Shown in pieces: positions 1 through 10,394 of a stretch of DNA of 64,000 nt (the first letter of the stretch is position 1; the number at the start of each line of letters is the position of its first letter). The position numbers were made by a program, and so were the translations under genes. The DNA is from Leucocoprinus leucothites. Lineage: Eukaryota > Basidiomycota > Agaricomycetes > Agaricales > Agaricaceae. The DNA lies in the NCBI GenBank assembly GCA_013368445.1, contig JAACJO010000002.1, forward strand, positions 1,798,001 through 1,862,000, written 5' to 3'. A model generated the notes under the pieces. The model made no database searches, had not been told where the DNA came from, and worked only from the letters and a program-made list of their open reading frames with translations.

Positions 1-1676
1 TGAAGGCGCTCGTAACAAGGCACTTCTCAAGTCTCTATCAGCCATGCAAAGACGCGCGGCTCTCTGGATCACAGGCGCCTTCCGCACTTCTCCATCAGGC
101 GGCGCTGAAAGCATTGCTGGACTCATTCCAATCCATCTCCATCTTCGTAAATTAGCTATTCGTTCGTCGTATCGAGTCTCTACTTTACCCTCTAATCATG
201 CGATACGTTCTCTTCTATCTAAGGACTTTTCTCTTAACTCCTCCCCTCATCCCCAATCGCTTCGCTTTCTCACCCCGGCCAAAAAAGCTAAAGTCAAAGG
301 CCCTCTTATTGATGTAGATAGTTCTCTTTCTCATCTTTCTGAATCCTTCTTTCCTTTCGCTCCCGAGTCAAAGCCTGGATCTCGTCTTATGGACACCTTT
401 CCTGATTCTATTCACTTTCACCCCTGCAATCGCTCGGATAAACATGAAATGTATAAACATGTATCGTCTCTTGATTCAACTTTTTCCTCTTCTTCTTCCG
501 ATCGAAATTGTATTTCAGTTGTTACTGATGCCTCTGTTCCTCTCATAGGTTCCCTTCAGGCGGTTTCGGCGGCACACTTATATCGCGGCGGACGACAAGT
601 GTCCCATGCAAAACAAGCTAGCGGTCGAGCATCGTCTACTGATGCCGAACTCTATTCCATTCGTATTGGCATCGCCAAAGCCATTTCCCTCCAATGCGAC
701 CACATTATCCTCATCACCGATTGCCTCCCAGCAGCCAAACTGGCAGTCAATCCCTCTATACATTCGAGTCAATCACATTCTATCCAAGTCTGCCGACTCC
801 TTTCCGACTGGCTCACGGCCAAGCCCTCCCGGTCTATCGACTTCTGGGACGTCCCTTCCAAATGGCGTTGGAAACCCCATCTTAAAGTTCACAAAGACGT
901 CACCTCCACACGCATACACGCCCCCCCTCGAGTAGGCGCCACTCTCAATTTCCTGCGACGCAAAATCACCAATGACTGCCAGAAGTCCTGGGAGTCAACT
1001 TTCTGGAAAAAGAAGTACCGCGGCAGCGGTTTCCTTCTTTCAAAAAAGAATCGCAAGTTCCTCACCCCTACCTACGTAAAGGGGGGCACCTGGCTTCCCT
1101 TAGCCAATGAATCGCCATCTTTATGTGCGCGTATGTCTCGCGCCATCCTCAATCATGCTCCTATTGGAGCTTATCACGAGAGGTTCTTCCCCCTCGAGCC
1201 CAAATCCTGTCGTTGTGGCCATCGTATGGAAACACGACATCACATCCTGTGTTATTGCCCCCTATATCCTTTCCGCACTCAATGGGTGCAATGCGCTTTT
1301 CCTCAGTACGAGTTCCTCGTCGAGTTCTTGAAAAAGAACCCGGCCGCTTTTGCTTTTACCAATCACGACACGCGTCCACCGCCGCCTCAAACTCCTGTGC
1401 CCGCCAAACCAAATGAAGGTGAACTATATTCTTTCATCTCTTCTCTTCTCTTTTCCTTTGAGACCGATCTCTGTGTATAACACCTCGTTCCTTAGTCTCC
1501 TTCGAGTCTTATCTATGTTGCTGGACTAATCGTGTATAGTCTCTGTCTTAAGCGGTCTTCGACCGCTTTGTGTATCCCAGCTTGCTGTAGTGTACCGTCT
1601 GTTTGTAATATTTAGTTGAAAGCAGACTGCGACCGAGCACCGCTATATAAATTCATTGATTTTTTAAAAAAAAAAA
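1..1676 (+). mobile_element. LINE-A non-LTR retrotransposon, 3' part cut by window edge
   Basis: This is the 3' end of a LINE-A copy that begins upstream of the window. It holds the C-terminal third of ORF2, a 3' UTR (1481-1665) and a short poly(A) (1666-1676). The UTR ends in the LINE-A tail TATAAATTCATTGATT, which recurs before poly(A) or poly(T) at about ten places in the window. What follows at 1677 is the tail of a GAG element, so this LINE-A copy probably sits inside that element's 3' UTR. The upstream duplication is not visible, so the target site cannot be confirmed. Confidence 0.9.
2..1480 (+). CDS. LINE-A ORF2, C-terminal part: RT thumb, RNase H, Cys/His tail
   Basis: The frame is open from the window edge to a TAA, 492 codons without a stop, which is the best preserved C-terminal part in the window. 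The order is the end of the reverse transcriptase (about residues 1-150), then an RNase H domain with acidic residues in VVTDAS, TDAELYS and LITDCLPAA, then a C-terminal motif CRCGHRMETRHHILCYC. RNase H removes RNA from the cDNA hybrid; the tail motif is typical of LINE ORF2 ends and is thought to bind nucleic acid. EN and catalytic RT would lie upstream, outside the window. Many CG dinucleotides remain, so this copy is relatively young. Confidence 0.9.
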   Translation, partial: EGARNKALLKSLSAMQRRAALWITGAFRTSPSGGAESIAGLIPIHLHLRKLAIRSSYRVSTLPSNHAIRSLLSKDFSLNSSPHPQSLRFLTPAKKAKVKGPLIDVDSSLSHLSESFFPFAPESKPGSRLMDTFPDSIHFHPCNRSDKHEMYKHVSSLDSTFSSSSSDRNCISVVTDASVPLIGSLQAVSAAHLYRGGRQVSHAKQASGRASSTDAELYSIRIGIAKAISLQCDHIILITDCLPAAKLAVNPSIHSSQSHSIQVCRLLSDWLTAKPSRSIDFWDVPSKWRWKPHLKVHKDVTSTRIHAPPRVGATLNFLRRKITNDCQKSWESTFWKKKYRGSGFLLSKKNRKFLTPTYVKGGTWLPLANESPSLCARMSRAILNHAPIGAYHERFFPLEPKSCRCGHRMETRHHILCYCPLYPFRTQWVQCAFPQYEFLVEFLKKNPAAFAFTNHDTRPPPPQTPVPAKPNEGELYSFISSLLFSFETDLCV

Positions 1677-1832
1677 GATGTCGTTTGTACTAGGCAGACT
1701 TCGGACTCGTATTTATACCTAGCTATGTAGATGTGTAGTTGGTAGTGGTACTTTCTGCATGTTGTAGTAGTTGGGTGCAGACTGCTATCGCGCACCGCGT
1801 TATAAATTTGCGACCCCTCCAGGGTCGCTTTG

Positions 1833-1865
<33 letters not shown>
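1677..1865 (+). mobile_element. GAG element 3' UTR tail with poly(A)
   Basis: About 160 bp match the end of the GAG-2 3' UTR (compare 57735-57898), followed by about 28 A. It contains the shared tail ACTGCTATCGCGCACCGCG...TATAAATT and the hairpin GACCCCTCCAGGGTC. There is no coding sequence. It is either a 5'-truncated insertion or the distal part of a GAG element split by LINE-A 1-1676. It interrupts the GAG-4 gene to its right. Confidence 0.8.
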
Positions 1866-1867
<2 letters not shown>

Positions 1868-2936
1868 AGAGTTGATGGCAGGTGGGGCCCACAGTTGTCA
1901 TGTGTGGCTTCCAAGTGGCAGGAGTGGCAGCTTGGACAGCCTGGTGCATTGCAGCAATGCACTCAGGCTCAAGGGTAGGGTAGGACTGTGCCAACTTGAT
2001 CAGTGATGTAGCTGCAGCAGAAGTATGGGCCACCTCAGCAAAGGACTTCTTGACCAAAGCAGAAGGAGGTGCCTTGGTGGGTGCTCGCTGGGCCAGGCCA
2101 TCAGGCTGAGACCAAGCTTGGGGAGGGCCACTAGCACATGCTTTAGGGGGTGCTTGCTTGGGTGGTAGGGTGGGATGGGCCAGGGCAGGCTGACAATTCA
2201 GAGGGGGTATGGTGGGCACCTTGGGAGAACCCATGTTGATGTCACATGGACCTGCTAAGTCAGCAGATCCATGGGTCACCTCATGGACAATGCATGTTGC
2301 TTTAGGGCTGGCCACAGGCATCCCACACTTGAGCCTGAGGTCAATCATTACCTCCCCAAAATCAACCAGCCTATGAGAGCTGAGCAAGTATGAGGTGACG
2401 GGGGTGCTATTGAGCTCCAGCTTGTTGATGATGATAATGGCTGCCTTGGCAAGGCATGTGATGGCAGTGGAAGCATCCTCCTCTGCAATGGAGGAGCAAG
2501 AATTGGCACACTTCTCCAACCAAGTAAGGAAGTGGTGTAGTCTAGTGAGGCCTTTCTGGACTAGGGTCTCCTTCTTTCCCTTGGAGGAGGTCAACAGGGG
2601 GGCAGGTGGGGCAGGGGGTTGCTCCACAGAGTAGAACATAGTTCCACCAGCCATGAAGGGCTTGAGGGAAGCCTCTAGGACAGAAGTCACCAGAGGTTGA
2701 GTAGTAGGCACCTGGGATGGAACATCACCAGACATCAAGGGAAGGGGGCTGGGAGAATCAAAGTCATCCTGGGGAGGTGTGAAGAACCCACACACATTGG
2801 CTGGGTTGTTGTAGGGGTCAAGGTGGTTGTCATTGGCCATCTTGGTGATGTTGAGCTCATTGTTGGATACAGTGGCAGACTTGGTTTGAAGCAATGTGAA
2901 CTGATTTGCGGTGTTTCTAGACTTACATCTACCCAT
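1866..2936 (-). CDS. GAG-4 Gag-like protein, N-terminal 357 residues
   Basis: Starts at ATG 2936 with MGRCKSRN, the same start as the other GAG genes (MGRRKSK). It stays open for 357 codons until the poly(T) junction. The N-terminal part is acidic, followed by SSKGKKE, a helical SSIAEEDAS region and a long proline-rich linker containing the family motif DINMGSPKVP. It ends at VGPTCHQLF, just where the conserved core of the family begins, so the core and zinc knuckles are missing here. The family is related to LINE-A ORF1 and is presumably an RNA-binding RNP protein. It is intact as far as it goes despite severe CpG loss. Confidence 0.75.
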
Positions 2937-3019
2937 GTTACAGTAGATAGATGATGTATAAGTGCCTCAAAGCAACAACCAACTTTTGATGGTGGTGGTA
3001 AAAGGACAAGGAAGGGATG
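1866..3019 (-). mobile_element. GAG-4 retroposon, 5' half
   Basis: Reverse-strand element running from its 5' end (CATCCC at 3019) through a short leader containing TACCACCACCATCAAAAG to the middle of its gene, where a poly(A)-tailed insertion at 1865 cuts it. The leader matches that of the other GAG copies at 3293, 40649 and 53019. It is strikingly poor in CG dinucleotides, so it is old or heavily deaminated. Confidence 0.85.
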
Positions 3020-3292
3020 AATGATGAATTGTCAGTTGTAAGGAGGACCGCCTTATGGGATGGCCCTGAGGTAGTGGTGCAAGGATGCTTCCTGGGGGAA
3101 TCATCTGCCCTGCCACTAGATGACAACCCTTGCTTGTGCAAGCTGAGGAGCTCATTGGGGGAGAGGTGGGGAAAGGCACAAGCAAGGAATACCAGGGACA
3201 AGTTCCCAGAGCCCTGCTGGGCCTTCAGTACTACATGGAAGGAAGAGGTCACCACTGCCTAGACAAAGGAGTGCTTGGCAGGGGTCGACTTG
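3020..3292. other. Unassigned spacer between two diverging GAG 5' ends
   Basis: A 273 bp stretch bounded by GAG 5' termini on both sides. It matches nothing else in the window and has no convincing gene; short reading frames exist on both strands but lack recognisable motifs. It may be a remnant of the DNA, or of an older element, into which both GAG copies inserted. Confidence 0.5.
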
Positions 3293-3829
3293 CATCCCTT
3301 CCTTGTCCTCTTATCACCACCATCAAAAGTTTTTTTTTTTTTTTTTTTTAAATCAATGAATTTATATAGCAGTGCTCGATCGCAGTCTGCTTTCAACTAA
3401 ATATTACAAACAGACGGTACACTACAGCAAGCTGGGGTACACGAAGCGGTCAAAGACCACTTGAGACAGAGACTATACATGATTAGTCCAGCAATATAGA
3501 AAAGACTTGATAGAGACTATTGAATGAGGTGTCAAACACAGAGATCAGACTCAAACCACCATCAAAAGTTGGTTGTTGCTTTGAGGTCTTTATATGTTGT
3601 TTATCTACAGCATTATGGGTAGACAAAAGTCTAAGAACATTGCAAACCAGTTTGCATCACTCAAAACAGAGTCCACTGCCATATCCAATAAGCTCAACAT
3701 CACTGAGATGGCCAATGATGACCACCTCAACCCCTATGACAATCCAGCCAATGTGTGCAGGTTCTTTGGAACTCTCCAGGATGACTTTCAGTCTCCTCGC
3801 CCCCTTCTCTTGACATCTGGTGATTTTCC
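3293..3829 (+). mobile_element. GAG-4 retroposon, 5' segment, interrupted
   Basis: Forward GAG-4 copy. The 5' end (CATCCCTTCC) is at 3293, the leader is split by a LINE-A fragment (3330-3554), and the gene starts at ATG 3615 with MGRQKSKN, about 71 codons open. It breaks at 3829 where a reverse GAG copy begins with poly(T). Downstream sequence of the same subfamily resumes at about 7526, but the stretch between (roughly 130 codons by comparison with 1866-2936) is missing, so the insertion seems to have deleted target DNA. Confidence 0.75.
3330..3554 (-). mobile_element. LINE-A, 225 bp 5'-truncated insertion with 14 bp TSD
   Basis: Poly(T) followed by the reverse complement of the LINE-A 3' UTR and the last codons of ORF2 (DLCV stop). 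Direct repeats ACCACCATCAAAAG flank it at 3316-3329 and 3555-3568, a clean target-primed reverse transcription product. It is inserted antisense in the leader of a GAG-4 copy. Confidence 0.92.
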
Positions 3830-4683
3830 TTTTTTTTTAAAAAAAAGAATCAATCAATTTATAACACAGTGTGTGATAGCAGTCTGCACCCAACTACTAT
3901 GACATGCAGAAAGTACCGCTACCAACTACACATCTACATAGCAAGGTATAAATATAAGTCCGAAGTCTGTCTAGTACAAATGACATCTTCATGCAGTGGT
4001 ACATAGTGTGAGATGAAAGAGATACTATACAAATCGACTTGTTCTGATTGGCCAGTAGATGGAAAGTGCATGGCATGGATCTCCAGGACCCACCATGCAC
4101 AGCATGGGGGTGGACAATGTGACCTGCAGGGAAGAGAACCCTACAGACATGACCAAGCAGCATTGCAACAATGGCATTCAGGCCAAAGCTGGTCAAACTG
4201 GTGTCACCAGAATGGGCATTTGTGATCATTAGCTGCATGTGACTTGGCATAGTTGATGCACTTGATATGGGGACAGAGATCCCTGGCAGCAGTGGGCGGG
4301 ATGGGGGGATTTGCCTTCGGACTCCCCTTACAACAGCTCGAGTGGGAGCAGTGCATCACAATGCATGAGCACAGCACAATGGGGTAGAATGACCCCAGTG
4401 CCAGCAACACTGACACTGTGGACTGTCTGGGTGAGTACACATGGCCCAAATCACAGACTGAATGCCCTTGAAGTGGAGGTACTTGCCCAGGAGCTTCTTG
4501 GCGCTCACTCCTGATTGAGAGTCCAGAGGTCGAACCAGATGGTGGCAGTGTCAGCTCTGGAGGAATTGCGCATGATGCATACAAAAGAAACATCTGTGAA
4601 AATGTCCTTGAAGACAGACAATCACATGTGGTTGGTCACGTGATTTAGTGTGATGTGGACACTGTTCACAAAGTAAGGGACAT
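3830..4683 (-). mobile_element. GAG element, 3' UTR and zinc-knuckle region
   Basis: Reverse GAG copy starting at its poly(A) (poly(T) at 3830). It holds the 3' UTR of GAG-2/GAG-4 type, then a decayed C-terminal coding region (about 4200-4680) with the third knuckle CINYAKSHAANDHKC (second Cys replaced by Tyr) and an upstream frameshift. LINE-A 4684-7286 splits it; the remainder is at 7287-7525. The LINE-A insertion is marked by AAGTAAGGGACAT at both junctions. Confidence 0.8.
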
Positions 4684-4684
4684 C

Positions 4685-7079
4685 CTCTTCCCTTCTATCC
4701 TTTGTTGATGATGGGCTTTGTATATCTCAAGCAAAGAACTACACTGACACAATTTCTTCCCTCAAACTAGCCTATTCCATCATTAACTCCATATGCACCG
4801 ATCTTGGACTTGTCATTGAACATGACAAATCTGAGGTCTTTCATTTCTCCCGACATCACAATGACTCTAATCCCCCCCTCGATCTATCCGACGTTGGCGG
4901 CCCTCTACTGCATCCTAAATGTATCTGGCGGTACCTGGGTTTCTACTTTGACTGTCGACTATCATTTCAAGAACACGTCCGGTTTTATTCTACCAAAGCA
5001 TTATCCACGGTGAAAGCTATGGGTATGCTAGGCAACTCCACCTGAGGCCTCCTCCCTCTACAGAAACGTCTGCTCTATAGGTCATGCGTTGTTCCTATGG
5101 CTATGTATGGATTCCGACTCTGGTACTTTGAAGGCACTTGTAACAAGGTGCTTCTCAAGTCCTTATCATCTATGCAAAGATGCACAGCTCTCTGGATCAC
5201 AGGTGCCTTCCATACTTCCCCATCAGGTGGCGCTGAAAGTATTGCTGGACTTATTCCAATCCACCTCCATCTTCGTAAATTAGCTATTCATTCGTCGTAC
5301 TGAGTCTCTACTTTACCCTCTAATCATGCGTTACGTTCTCTTTTATCTGATGGTTTCTCTCTTAACTCCTCCCCTCATCCCCAATTGCTTCGCCTTCTCA
5401 CTCCAGCCAAAAAAGCTAAAGTCAAAGGCCCCCTTATTGATATAGATAGTTCTCTTTCTCATCTTTCTGACTCCTTTTCTCCATTTGCTCCTGAATCAAA
5501 GCCTGGATCTCGTCTTATGGACATCTTTCCCGATTCTATTCACTTTCACCCCTGCAATCGCTCGGATAAACACGAAATGTATAAACATGTATCATCTCTC
5601 AAATCAGCTTTTTCCTCTTCTTCTTCCGATCGTAATTGTATTTTGGTTGTTACTGATGCTTCTGTCCCACTTGTAGGTTCCCTTCAGGTGGTTTTGGCAG
5701 CACATCTATATTGTGGCGGATGGCAAGTGTCCCATGCAAAACAGGCTAGTGGTTGGGCGTCGTCTACTGACGCCGAACTCTATTCCATTTGTATTGGCAT
5801 TGCCAAGGCCATTTCCCTTCATTGCGACCACATCATCCTCATCACCAACTGTCTCCCAGCAGCCAAGCTAGCAGTCGATCCCTCTATACACTCGAGCCAA
5901 TCACACTCTATCCTTTTTTTTTTTTTTTTTTTTTTTTATCAATGAATTTATATAGCGGTGCTCGATTGCAGTCTGCTTTCAACTAAATATTACAAACAGA
6001 TGGTACACTACAGCAAGCTGGGGTACATGAAGCAGTCGAAGACTGCTTAAGACAAAGACTATATATGATCAGTCCAGTGAAATAGAAAAGACTTGAAAGA
6101 GACTATTGAACAAGGTGTCATACACAGAGATCGGACTTAAAGGAGAAGAAGAGAGATGAAATAAGAGAGTATAGTTCACCTTCATTTGGTTTGGCGGGCA
6201 CAGGGGCTTGAGGCAGCAGTGGACGCGTGTCATGATTGGTAAAAGCAAAGGCAGCTGGGTTCTTTTTCAAGAACTCGACAAGGAACTCGTACTGAGGGAA
6301 AGTGCATTGCACCCATTGAGTGTGGAAGGGATAGAGGGGGCAGTAACACAGGATATGATGTCGTGTTTCCATCACACTCTATCCAAGTCTGCTGACTCTT
6401 ATCCAACTGGCTCGCGGCTAAATCTTCTCGTTCTATTGACTTCTGGGACGTCCCTTCCAAATGGTGCTGGAAGCCCCACCTCAAAGTCCACAATGACGTC
6501 ACCACCACACGCATACATGCCCCCCCTCATTTAGGTGCCACTCTTGACTTCTTGTGACGCAAAATCACCAACGACTGCCAGAAATCCTGGGAGTCCACTT
6601 TCTGGAAGAAGAAGTACCGTGGCAGCAGTTTCCTTCTTTTAAAATAGAATCGCAAATTCCTCACCCCCACTTATGTCAAAGGGGGCACCTGGCTTCCATT
6701 AGCCAATGAATCGCCATCACTATGTGCACGTATGACTTGTGCCATCCTCAATCATGCTCCTATTGGAACTTATCGCGAGAGATTTTTCCCCCTCGAACCC
6801 AAATCATGTCGTTGTGGCCATCGCCTGGAATCACGACATCATATCTTGTGTTATTGCCCCCTCTATCCTGTTTGCACTCAATGGGTGCAATGCGCTTTCC
6901 CTCAATATGAGTTCCTCGTCGAGTTCTTAAAAAAGAACCCAGCTGCTTTTGCCTTCACCAATCATGACATGCGTTCACTGCCGCCTCAAGCTCCTGTGCC
7001 CACCAAACCAAATGAAGGTGAACTATATTCTTTCATCTCATCTCATTTCTTTTCCTTTGAGTCCAATCTCTGTGTATAA
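4685..7079 (+). pseudogene. LINE-A ORF2 remnant (RT motif C to C-terminus)
   Basis: Decayed ORF2 from RT motif C through RNase H to the terminal codons SNLCV. Nonsense codons include TGA at 5043 (Arg to stop in NST-R-GLL) and TGA near 5300; a 457 bp LINE-A insertion breaks the RNase H domain. After the break the Cys/His motif CRCGHRLESRHHILCYC is still readable at about 6810-6860. It ends at TAA 7077-7079 and cannot make functional enzyme. Confidence 0.85.
5914..6370 (-). mobile_element. LINE-A, 457 bp 5'-truncated insertion with 14 bp TSD
   Basis: Poly(T) at 5914-5937, 3' UTR, then the last roughly 85 codons of ORF2 in reverse. The repeats ATCACACTCTATCC at 5900-5913 and 6371-6384 flank it. 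It sits within the RNase H coding region of a forward LINE-A copy of the same family: a LINE inserted in itself. Confidence 0.92.
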
Positions 7080-7257
7080 CACCTTGTTCTATAGTCTCTC
7101 TCAAGTCTTTTCTATTTCACTGGACTAATCATATATAGTCTTTGTCTTAAGCAGTCTTCGACCGCTTCATGTACCCCAGCTTGCTGTAGTGTACCATCTG
7201 TTTGTAATATTTAGTTGAAAGCAGACTGCAATCGAGCACCGCTATATAAATTCATTG

Positions 7258-7286
<29 letters not shown>

Positions 7287-7292
<6 letters not shown>

Positions 7293-7525
7293 GGGACATT
7301 GAGAACCTTGAGGTAGGATCTTGACCTGGGGCAGCATGTCTTGATTGCAAAGGGAGCAGTGAAGCTGGAGGGGATGGAGGCCTCAATGATGTCACAGTTG
7401 GCATCAGAGGAAATAGAGGTGTGCAGCACGATTGTGCTGTATGTCTTGGTAATATTCTCCACATGCAAGATGGACTTGGCATGGGAGAAGAAATCATTGA
7501 GAAGGCACATGGCCTTGTGATGGAA
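7287..7525 (-). mobile_element. GAG element, central region (rest of 3830-4683 copy)
   Basis: Continuation of the reverse GAG copy after the LINE-A insertion. It encodes the conserved core from HHKAMCLLND to SRSYLKVLNVPY. At about 7525 it joins forward GAG sequence (KCGMPIASPK) head to head; this is its 5' truncation point. Confidence 0.8.
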
Positions 7526-8222
7526 GTGTGGGATGCCCATAGCCAGCCCTAAAGCAACATGTGTTGTCTATGAGGCAACCCATGGATCCACATGACATTG
7601 ACATAGGTTCTCCCAAGGCACCTACCATATCCCCTCCAGATTGTCAGCCCGCCCCAGCCCATCCCACCCTACCACCCAAGCAAGTGCCCCCCAAGGCATG
7701 CACTAGTGGCCCCCTCCAAGCTCAGGTTAGGTCTGATGGCCAAGCTCAGTGAGTGCCCACCAAAGTACCTCCTCCTCCTACCTTGGCCAAGAAGTCCTTC
7801 ACCAAGGCAGCCTGTACTCCTGCTGTGGCTGTGTCACTGATCAAGTTGGCACAGTCCCACCCTACCCTTGAACCTGAGTGTATCACTGCAATGCACCAGG
7901 CCACCCAAGACACTGCTCCTGCCATCTGGAAGCCACACATAACAACTGTGGGCCCCACCTACTGCCAACTATTCCTCAACTTCACCAGCAGTGCTGATCA
8001 CTTTGCTTATCTCCACCATAAGGCCATGCATCTTCTCAACAACTCCCTCTCCCATGCCAAGTCAATCTTGTGTGTGGAGAATATTACCAAGGTGTACAGC
8101 ACAATTGAGCTGCACACCTCCTCTGTCCCCTCTGATGCTGACTGTGATGTCATTGAGGCTGCCATCCCCTCTGTCTTCACTGCCCCCTTCACAATCAAGA
8201 TGTGCCACCCCAGGTTGAATCC
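7526..8222 (+). mobile_element. GAG element, central region (likely rest of 3293-3829 copy)
   Basis: Forward GAG sequence from KCGMPIASPK through the proline-rich linker (DIDIGSPKAP) and core (QLFLNFTSS, HHKAMHLLNN) to KMCHPR, ending at poly(T) of the next reverse copy. One TGA at about 7750 replaces a CGA arginine codon of relatives (GQAQR); after it the frame is open from 7753 to about 8220. It was probably once continuous with 3293-3829. Confidence 0.75.
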
Positions 8223-8756
8223 TTTTTTTTGTTTTTTTTTTTAATTCAGTAGACCCCAGAGGGGTCCAAATTTATAACACAGTGTGCAATAGCAGTCCAT
8301 GCCTAAAAGGTACAACATACAACCAGTACTGCTACTGACTACATGCCTACACTAGCAGATATAAATATGTGTCTGAAGTTTGCATAGTACATACTATATC
8401 TTGATGCAGAGTGGTACATAGTTCAAAGTGAATGCATACTACAATACAAATTGGATTGTTCTGACATACCAGCTAACCAAGAATGCATGGCCTTGACTTG
8501 TGGGCTGCCTGCATACATTGCAGGAGGCAGATAATATGATGTGCAGGGAAGAGAACCCTACACATATGCACAGTCAGCATCTCAACAATGGTGTTCAAGC
8601 CAAAGCTAGTCAAACTGATGGTACCAGAATGGGCACTTGTGATCATTAGCTGCATGTGACTTGACACAGTTGATGCACTTGACATGGGGACAGGGATCCC
8701 TGGTAGGTGTGGGTGGGATGGGGGGATTTGCCTTTGGACTCCCCTTGCAACAGCTC
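8223..8756 (-). mobile_element. GAG element, 5'-truncated: 3' UTR and last knuckles
   Basis: Poly(T)-rich start, hairpin GACCCCAGAGGGGTC, GAG 3' UTR, then the C-terminal coding region (8606-8756) with SCCKGSPKANPPI and the knuckle CINCVKSHAANDHKC. It is interrupted at 8757 by another poly(T)-led GAG tail. Confidence 0.8.
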
Positions 8757-8870
8757 TTTTTTTTAAAAAAAATCAAAGATTTATTACATGGGGCATGATA
8801 GCAGTCTGCACCTGACAACTATTACATACAGCCAGTACTGCTACCAACTACACATATACATCGCTGGGAA
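8757..8870 (-). mobile_element. GAG 3' tail fragment
   Basis: About 110 bp of GAG 3' UTR with poly(T), carrying the shared tail motif GCATGATAGCAGTCTGCACC (reverse orientation). It is a very short 5'-truncated copy wedged between two larger reverse GAG copies. No duplication was identified. Confidence 0.7.
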
Positions 8871-10394
8871 TATTTTTTATTTTTATTTTTAAAATCAATG
8901 ATTTATTACATGGTGCCCAGTTGTAGTCCACACTGGCTAACATAGTACAGGACCTAAGTACTGCTACCTAAGCCAAACACTACAAAGACAGGAATACATA
9001 AAGTCCTGTCCAAATATAGTACACTACTCAATGGTAAAGAGACGTGGCATAGTAACAAAGTGAAATGAAACTAAAGTCCAACTCACACACCTCTAACAGT
9101 AAGCTTACATGTACATGTAACCCTAGCAACATACCAATGGGGTTGGAAGATGCATTGAAGCAGGTACACAACCTACTACTGGGGCCTCCTATTGTCCTCC
9201 TTGTGACAGCTAAGCCAATCATGGGCAAACTGGTGGCACCAGAACAGGCACTTTTGATCATCAGCTGCATGGTTGCCCTTGCAGTTGATACATGAGATGT
9301 GGGGACAGGGCTCTCTGGCAGGTATGGGCAGGATAGAGGGGTTTGCCTTTAGACTCCCCTTACAGCACAACGATGTGGAGCAATGATTCTCACTATGGTG
9401 AGGACCACCACACTGGGAACACCTGAGCACATGGTTGCAGCAGGTGGGGGTAGAGTGACTGAAGCACCAGCAGCACTGGCACTGGGGAACACTGGGGTGG
9501 GCATGGGCAGGCTTGATGATGGCCTGCTTACCATTGAAGTCAAGGTACTTGTTAAGGAGCTTCTTGGCATTGGCTCCTGACTGGGAGTCCCATAGGTCAA
9601 ACCAAACAGTCACAGTGTCAGCCTTGGGGGAGTTGCACATGATGCACACAGATGAAACATCAGCAAAAGTGTCCTTGAATGGAGACAATTGCATGTGATC
9701 GGTGATCTGGACTGGTATAATATGGACACCATTCACATGGAAGGGGACATTGAGGATCTTAAGATAAGACCTCGACCTGGGATGGCGTGTCTTTAGCTTG
9801 AACAGGGCAGTGAAGACAGAGGGGATAGCAGACTCAACAACAGTAATGTCAGAGTCTGAGGGCATAGCAGAGGTATACAGTGCAATAGTGCTGTATGCCT
9901 TGGTGATATTCTCAATGTGCAAGGACAACTTGGCATGTGAGAGGGCATCATTGAGAAGGCACATGGCCTTGTGATGGAGATAAGTGATCTCACTGGCATT
10001 ACCAGTGAAATCAAGGAATAGTTGGCAGCAGGTGGGCCTGGCAGTGGTCATGTGTGGCTTCTTGGCAGAGCCAGCGGTGGCAGTGGTGGCCTGATGCATC
10101 ACAGCAATGCAATCAAGGTCCAGGGAGGGGTTTGCCTGTGCCAGCTTAATCAGTGACACAGGCAATGCTGAAACTCCAGAACGAGCAGCTTCCACAAACA
10201 AGCACTGATGAGGCACTGGAGTAGGAGTGGGGATGGGCACCTTTGTGGGCACTTGAGGGGGGCCACTAGTGCATGCCTTAGGGGGCACTTGCTTGGGCAG
10301 TATGGGGGGACAGGCTAGGGCAGGCTGTGATGCCTTGGGTGTTTGCTTGGGCACCTTGGGGGAGCCCATGTCAATGTCATGTGGATCCACTATG
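8871..10394 (-). mobile_element. GAG-3 retroposon, 5'-truncated
   Basis: Reverse copy of the GAG-3 family. It begins with a tail of T runs broken by single A (TATTTTTTATTTTTATTTTT), then a GAG-3 3' UTR that matches 31640-31920, then the C-terminal two thirds of the gene. The 5' truncation falls near 10394, where repeat R starts. Confidence 0.85.
9176..10394 (-). CDS. GAG-3 Gag-like protein, C-terminal ~405 residues
   Basis: The frame is open through the GAG-3 fragment to TAG at 9176. In order: linker DPHDIDMGSPKVPKQ, second linker segment with PTPVPHQCLFVEAARSG, core QLFLDFTGNASEITYLHHKAM, SRSYLKILNVPF, WFDLWDSQSGANAKKLLNKY, then knuckles CQCCWCFSHSTPTC, CSQCGGPHHSENH and CINCKGNHAADDQKC (CX2CX4HX4C, CX2CX3HX4H, CX2CX3HX6C). 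The spacing matches LINE/I-jockey-type Gag knuckles; the role is presumably RNA binding in an RNP. The open frame runs about 30 codons upstream into repeat R, which is fortuitous. Very few CG dinucleotides remain, yet there is no stop. Confidence 0.75.

Larger units (their letters stand above)
4684..7286 (+). mobile_element. LINE-A, 5'-truncated in RT domain, 13 bp TSD
   Basis: Begins inside the RT domain of ORF2 and ends in about 27 A. AAGTAAGGGACAT occurs at 4671-4683 and 7287-7299. The first residues read FVDDGLCIS, the RT catalytic motif C. A second LINE-A fragment (5914-6370) lies antisense inside its RNase H region. Host sequence on both sides is one reverse GAG copy. Confidence 0.9.

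Noticed and set aside
3830..8222. A large inverted repeat or palindrome formed by head-to-head GAG copies
   Set aside because: The arms are separate insertions of different subfamilies and lengths, with poly(T)/poly(A) and duplications marking independent events.
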